Positions 59,519 to 64,000 of a stretch of 64,000 nucleotides of DNA are shown here, piece by piece. The stretch is from Magnolia sinica (taxonomy: Eukaryota > Streptophyta > Magnoliopsida > Magnoliales > Magnoliaceae). Each line of letters starts with the position of its first letter. Position 1 is the stretch's first letter. Under the pieces are notes generated by a model. The model searched no databases, was not told the DNA's origin, and saw nothing but the letters and a program-made list of their open reading frames with translations. The stretch spans positions 47,857,001-47,921,000 of the forward strand of contig NC_080578.1 in assembly GCF_029962835.1 (NCBI RefSeq), in the 5' to 3' direction. The position numbers and the translations under genes were made by a program.

Positions 59519-60359
59519 TGTTGTTATATGGAAGCTATCACATACACTCTACTCTCATCTCCGCGTATGGGCATTGGTATCTTTTTGAATGCCTTACTCT
59601 CACATGAGTGTATGTGATGGCTTACTAACCTGCATAGTCTAACAAGTTTTTTTTTCTGATATGTATATGCCCATGGATGGGCTAGATACTTGTGTTTGTT
59701 TTTGGGTGCCCATGGATGGGCTTGATTTTTTTTGTTTGGGATGGATGACATATTACTGCTAACCTTGGGTAGTATATATTTTGGATACTTTGGGTTATGG
59801 CTATTTATATCTCATATATCTTTACTGCCATTTTAATTTGGTCTGTTTACTGATCTGCTCTGGATGCTGCTATCATCTGTGAATCTTGTCTCCTGTTTTA
59901 TTGGGTTTATATCTACTATGGTCTATGATGCTTGATCTTTATGCTCATACTATTAGCCATCACAACTTAGCTTCTTTTTTGAACTAATATGCCTTCAAAG
60001 GATATTCTTTTACATCTATCTATTATGCTTATTCTATCTGTCTTTTCTATACTCCCATATGCTTCAACTTCAGTCAATATCTATTATTTCACTATCCTTT
60101 GCCAAAGACTGACAAAAAGGGAGAGAACAAATCCACACCCCAAAGGAAAATTGTGTGCAGATGGTGGTGCAGGTGTTAGGGGGAGCAGATGCAAGAAGAA
60201 AGGGTGAGCAGCTACTGATTGTTAAAGTCATCTGTGCGTATGAACTAGATAGTTTTGTAAAATTGTGTAAAGTTCATGTACACACAATTTAGGGTGTTCG
60301 TCTAGATGTTGTTCTAGGGTGTTTTGGTGTTTTGTCATGTAATTAACAAAGGGGGAGAT
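59519..60359 (+). promoter_or_regulatory. 3' untranslated region with polypurine tracts
   Basis: Non-coding DNA. GACAAAAAGGGAGAGA near 60111, TAGGGGGAGCAG near 60178, and the primary tract CAAAGGGGGAGAT at 60347-60359 precede the 3' LTR, repeating the multi-tract pattern of element A. Near-repeats of CCATGGATGGGC at 59672 and 59710. Confidence 0.8.
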
Positions 60360-62807
60360 TGAAAGTGCCCTACTTTGTCAATTAGTATGATCGTTGAGTC
60401 AACTAAATAAAGGAGCCCCAAATAGGAAGACTAATAAAGCGTCTGCCTCAACTAGATGTGTGCCCGAACTCGCCACAGGTAAATGTTAGTCTCACATCCC
60501 ATGTCCCAAACACCAGGTAATTAAAACCCTTAAAATTTGAACAGAACACCTTAGGATTTTTGGTTAGAAAACTTTTTCAAACTTCAAGAAAATCTTTAAG
60601 TTTTCTACCTTTGTTGATTTATCGACAAGTGGTTCGATGAAATCAAACCCTGTTGTCGATGTCCTCGAAGCTCACTCGATCTTATCGAAATGAGGACCTA
60701 AAATTTTCAACAACTACAATGATATCTGGACTGAATTATCGATGGATCAATGGACTCATTGATATCATCGAAGTTTGAATCTCCAGTCCATCGAGCCAAC
60801 TCGATAAAATCGACATCAAGTCTGGTGTGTTCAAAATGCTACTAAGGCAAATCATGTAATCCTCGATATATTAAAGTGCTCCTCGATATTATTGGAATTC
60901 AAATCTCAATGATATCGGAAGCCCTTCGATGATATCAGATTGGGACACATCTTTTCAGCAAGTTGTTCAGGTTATTTTTTCTCGGATCGAGGCTCACTCG
61001 ATAAAATTGATATTCAAATATCGATCATATCGAGGCATGGTCAATGTCATGGAAAGTGGACATAAACTATCCAGCAAGCTTATCGAAAAATTTCTTAAAA
61101 TTATCGATGAATCGACACTGCCCTCGATATCATCGATATTGAAATTCCGATAATATCAAGTGATACTCGATCATATCATATACCTGAAAAATTTCAAAGG
61201 CAAGTGCTCTCACATTTTCACATGTCGAGAAATCAAACCTCGTGTCGATGAAATCGGAGTTTGAAATCCGATGACATCGACACTCGTTCGATTTCCTTGA
61301 CCAGTTGGCAAAAAGTTTCAAAAGCATTTGACAGTTGAGTTCATGTTATCGAGTAGCCAGTCGATGCTATCGAGAGTATATGCTCGATGATATTGACCTT
61401 ACAAATTGATATCGAACTCTGTAAAAAATGTGACCATTTTTTATCGGTTGGAACCTTTTGGCTATTTAATGAGAGCTTGCCCTTAGTTGCTGGTAGAGAA
61501 AATAGAGAGTGCTTTTGTGTTTTTAACCCTAGATCATAAACCCTAAGCCTTTTCTCTCATGAAAGTTCATCCTCCAATCCACCCTCATCATTGACATTCA
61601 ATAGAGTGGATTGGGGAATGAACTTCCGCATTCAAAGATCCTACAGCTACTACCTTAATGGTAAATCATTAAGCTGGGATGCCTTAAATGGATAGATGAT
61701 TGGAATTGCTCTATCTCCTTTATAGGAAAACATTTAATAGAGTAGGATTCCATCATAGCCTTGACCCAACCCGTCACCATGTATTGGTACATCTTCTGAG
61801 TTGCAGTTCAAGGGAGTAGAAGATTCTTCGTCATTAAAGGAGGAGATCTTCATCAACGCATTGAATGGGGCTCATCTACTTATCTGTAAGTCATTGGAGT
61901 CCAGAGAACCCTTGTAATCATTCCTTCTGTAGGATTGGGTCTAAGGTGTTTCTCACCCCTTACAAGCCCTCATAGGAGGCCTCTGATGGGAGTGTATGTG
62001 GGGGTGCTTTGTATTGACTCTTGCTCTATGAAGAGCATAAACTGGTTTGAGTTGAACCTGATTTGAAACCTCCGGTTTGAAGTGAACCTGATTTGAAACC
62101 TTCGGTTTGAGGTGAACCTGATTTGAAACCTTCGGTTTGAGGTGAACCTGATTTGAAACCTCCGGTTTGAGGTGAACTTGTTGTGAAACCTCCATTGAGG
62201 TTCCTTGTGAGGATCCTTGGCCTGTGTGGCCTAAAACTTGGGTGTTGTGTGTCGACCCTTGCTCCTGTGTGGGGCATAAACTGTGTCGTGTATACACGTT
62301 GTGTCAGCCTAAGTGTACGTTGTACTGGTTAGAGGTGAACCTGATTTAAAACCTCCGATTTGAGGTAAACCTATTGTGAAACCTTCGTTAGTGAGATCCA
62401 GTATACTCAAGGGTTGAGTGCGTCCACCGGAAGTGTAGTAGACAAGTAGTCGAACCACTATAAAAATGACTTTGTTTAAGATTGTTATTGTCTTCCATTA
62501 CTTGTGCGATTTCCTTAAATACTTTTATATTTGATTATTTGAGATCACATCTCACACACAGTCACATCCATCATGAACTATGATTTGCATCTTGTTTATC
62601 TTTCAAATAGTTTTATGACTGGATCCTTTATTTGGCTTGGAAGCCATTAGAGTTACTCTGAAGAAATCCTAATACATGCATATTTACTTAGGATATGATT
62701 GATAGGATTTTAAATAACCATAAAATATCAAAAAGTCCTATTCACCCCCCTCTAGGACATATTGGCATATTCCTACTTCAACTAAATTAATCATTACTAC
62801 AATTTCA
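60360..62807 (+). repeat. Element D 3' LTR
   Basis: TGAAAGTGCCCTAC to CTACAATTTCA. Palindromic region 60615-61420, one TATA box at 62459-62467. It is about 120 bp longer than the 5' LTR because of a 30-bp minisatellite (62044-62193) and adjoining sequence, offset by the lack of the 185-bp duplication. Confidence 0.9.
62044..62193. repeat. 30-bp minisatellite, five units
   Basis: Unit GGTTTGAGGTGAACCTGATT followed by TGAAACCTTC; five consecutive copies starting at 62044, 62074, 62104, 62134 and 62164. The 5' LTR has at most two adjacent copies at a time. Frames reading through it are artefacts. Confidence 0.92.
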
Positions 62808-64000
62808 GAGAAAATATGCATATATCAGGATTTCTTCAAAGTAACTCTAATGGCTTCCAAGCCAAATAGATGATCCAGTCATAACACTATTTAAAAGATG
62901 AACAAGATGCAAATCATAGTTTATGATGGATGTAACTGTGTATGAGGTGTGATCTCAGATAAATAAATTCAAAAGCATTTAGAGAAATCACACAAGCAAT
63001 CAAAGAAAATATCAATCTTAAACACAACTGTTGTTATAGTGGTTCGACTACTTGTCTACTCCACTTCCAGCAGACGCACTCAACCCTTGAGTGTTCTGAA
63101 TCTCACTAAAAGAGGTTTCACAAAAGGTTCACCTCAAACCGAAGGTTTTAAATTAGGTTCACCTCTAACCAGTACAACCTACACTTAGGCTGACACAACG
63201 TGTCTACACGACACAAGTTTATGCTCCCATGAGCAAGGGTCAACACACAACACCTGACTTTTAGGCCACACAGGCCAAGGATCCACTCAAGGAACCTCAC
63301 TAGTTTATGCTCCCATGAGCAAGGGTCAACACAAAGCACCCAAGTTTTAAACTGCATAGGTCAAGGACCTAAGAGTTCATGCTCTCCACAGAGCAAGGGT
63401 CAATACAAAGCACCCCCACATACACTCCCGTCGGAGGCCTCCTATGAGGACTTGCAAGGGGTGAGAAACACCTTAGACCCAATCCTACACAAGGAATGAT
63501 CACAAGGGTCCTCTGGACTCTAATGACTTACAGATAAGTAGATGAGCCCCATTTAACACGTTGATGAAGATCTCCTCCTTTGATGATGAAGAATCTTCAG
63601 CTCCCTTGAACCGCAACTCAGAAGATGTACCAATATAAAGCAATGAGTTGGGTCAAGGTTATGATATAATCCTACTCTATTAAATGTTTTTCTATAAGGG
63701 ACATAGAGTGATTTCAATCATCTATGCATTCAAGGCATCCCAGCTTAATGATTTGTCATTAAGGTAGTAGCTGTAGGATCCTTGAATGCAGAAGTTCATT
63801 CCCCAATCCACTCTATTGAATGTCAATGGTGAGGGTGGATTGGAGGATGAACTTCCATGAGAGAAAGGGCTTAAGGTATATGATATAGGGTTAAACACAC
63901 AAAAGCACTCTCTATTTTCTCTACCTACAACCAAGGGCAAGCTCTCATTAAATAGGCAAAAGGTTCTAATGGATATAAAATGGTCACATTTATGACAAAG
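62808..64000 (-). repeat. Element E LTR (minus strand), right piece
   Basis: The reverse complement matches the element D LTR family from its 3' region inwards: AAATATGCATATATCAGG, the CCACTATAAC site (TATA mutated), the GGTTTGAGGTGAACC unit, and the 63800s gene-like region present in the D LTRs. It begins with the target duplication GAGAA and runs off the window end. The rest of element E lies outside. Confidence 0.87.

Larger units (their letters stand above)
52980..62807 (+). mobile_element. Element D: non-autonomous Sirevirus-type copia element
   Basis: LTRs at both ends are in the same orientation, bordered by GAGAA at 52975-52979 and 62808-62812, a normal 5-bp target duplication. PBS TGGTATCAGAG, gag, protease fragment, then no integrase, RT or RNase H; then a 3' ORF and polypurine tracts. 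The family differs from element A but has the same layout. It must have depended on another element's enzymes if it moved in its present form; alternatively the loss came after insertion. Confidence 0.9.

Noticed and set aside
61953..62297. Minus-strand repeat protein with VSNQVHLKP units
   Set aside because: It is a read-through of the 30-bp minisatellite, whose length is a multiple of three.

Overview
The window reads as plant nuclear DNA, very probably from a flowering plant with a repeat-rich genome. There are no bacterial-style operons. The recognisable genes are LTR-retrotransposon gag/pol remnants, nested inside each other, plus intron-separated exon fragments of three plant host genes. 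Magnolia-like or laurel-like species are a guess only, from the abundance of GGGCCCAC-type repeats. I found no rRNA, tRNA or CRISPR array, and only one long uncorrupted reading frame (58442-59518).

Left part (1-25568). A CACTA-type transposon terminus starts at 864. To its right, on the minus strand, lie a chaperonin-60 beta exon (3312-3389), three exons of a carotenoid cleavage dioxygenase 1-like gene (about 20345-20720 and 21265-21333) and one exon of a DHHC-type S-acyltransferase (21714-21782). All three are decayed. Together they look like host-gene fragments captured by one DNA transposon, although its other end was not found. This stretch is interrupted by a 3.9 kb insert (3467-7387) flanked by 74-bp direct repeats, and by element A (9111-19981), a Sirevirus-type Ty1/copia element with 2 kb LTRs. 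The remainder to 25568 is unassigned and ends like a gypsy LTR.

Middle part (25569-52857). A Tat-type Ty3/gypsy element on the minus strand (F) is split by a Tekay/Del-type chromovirus array on the plus strand: LTR1 (28946-32399), internal B, LTR2 (37516-41410), internal C, LTR3 (46135-52618). LTR3 is itself split by an inverted, truncated element-A-type LTR flanked by 44-bp direct repeats.

Right part (52858-64000). The LTR of a minus-strand Sirevirus (E) is split by a plus-strand Sirevirus (D, 52980-62807) with a clean 5-bp target duplication GAGAA. D has lost integrase, reverse transcriptase and RNase H. It keeps a decayed gag and an intact 358-codon 3' ORF.

Most striking structure. Both Sirevirus families carry palindrome-like motif arrays in the upstream part of their LTRs. 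Each family also carries a second, smaller array of its own motif inside the element, just before the 3' ORF, which suggests a separate internal control region for that ORF. Two insertions (74 and 44 bp) have unusually long exact flanking duplications, pointing to break repair rather than normal transposition. All gag/pol genes are broken, so the window is transpositionally inactive by itself.
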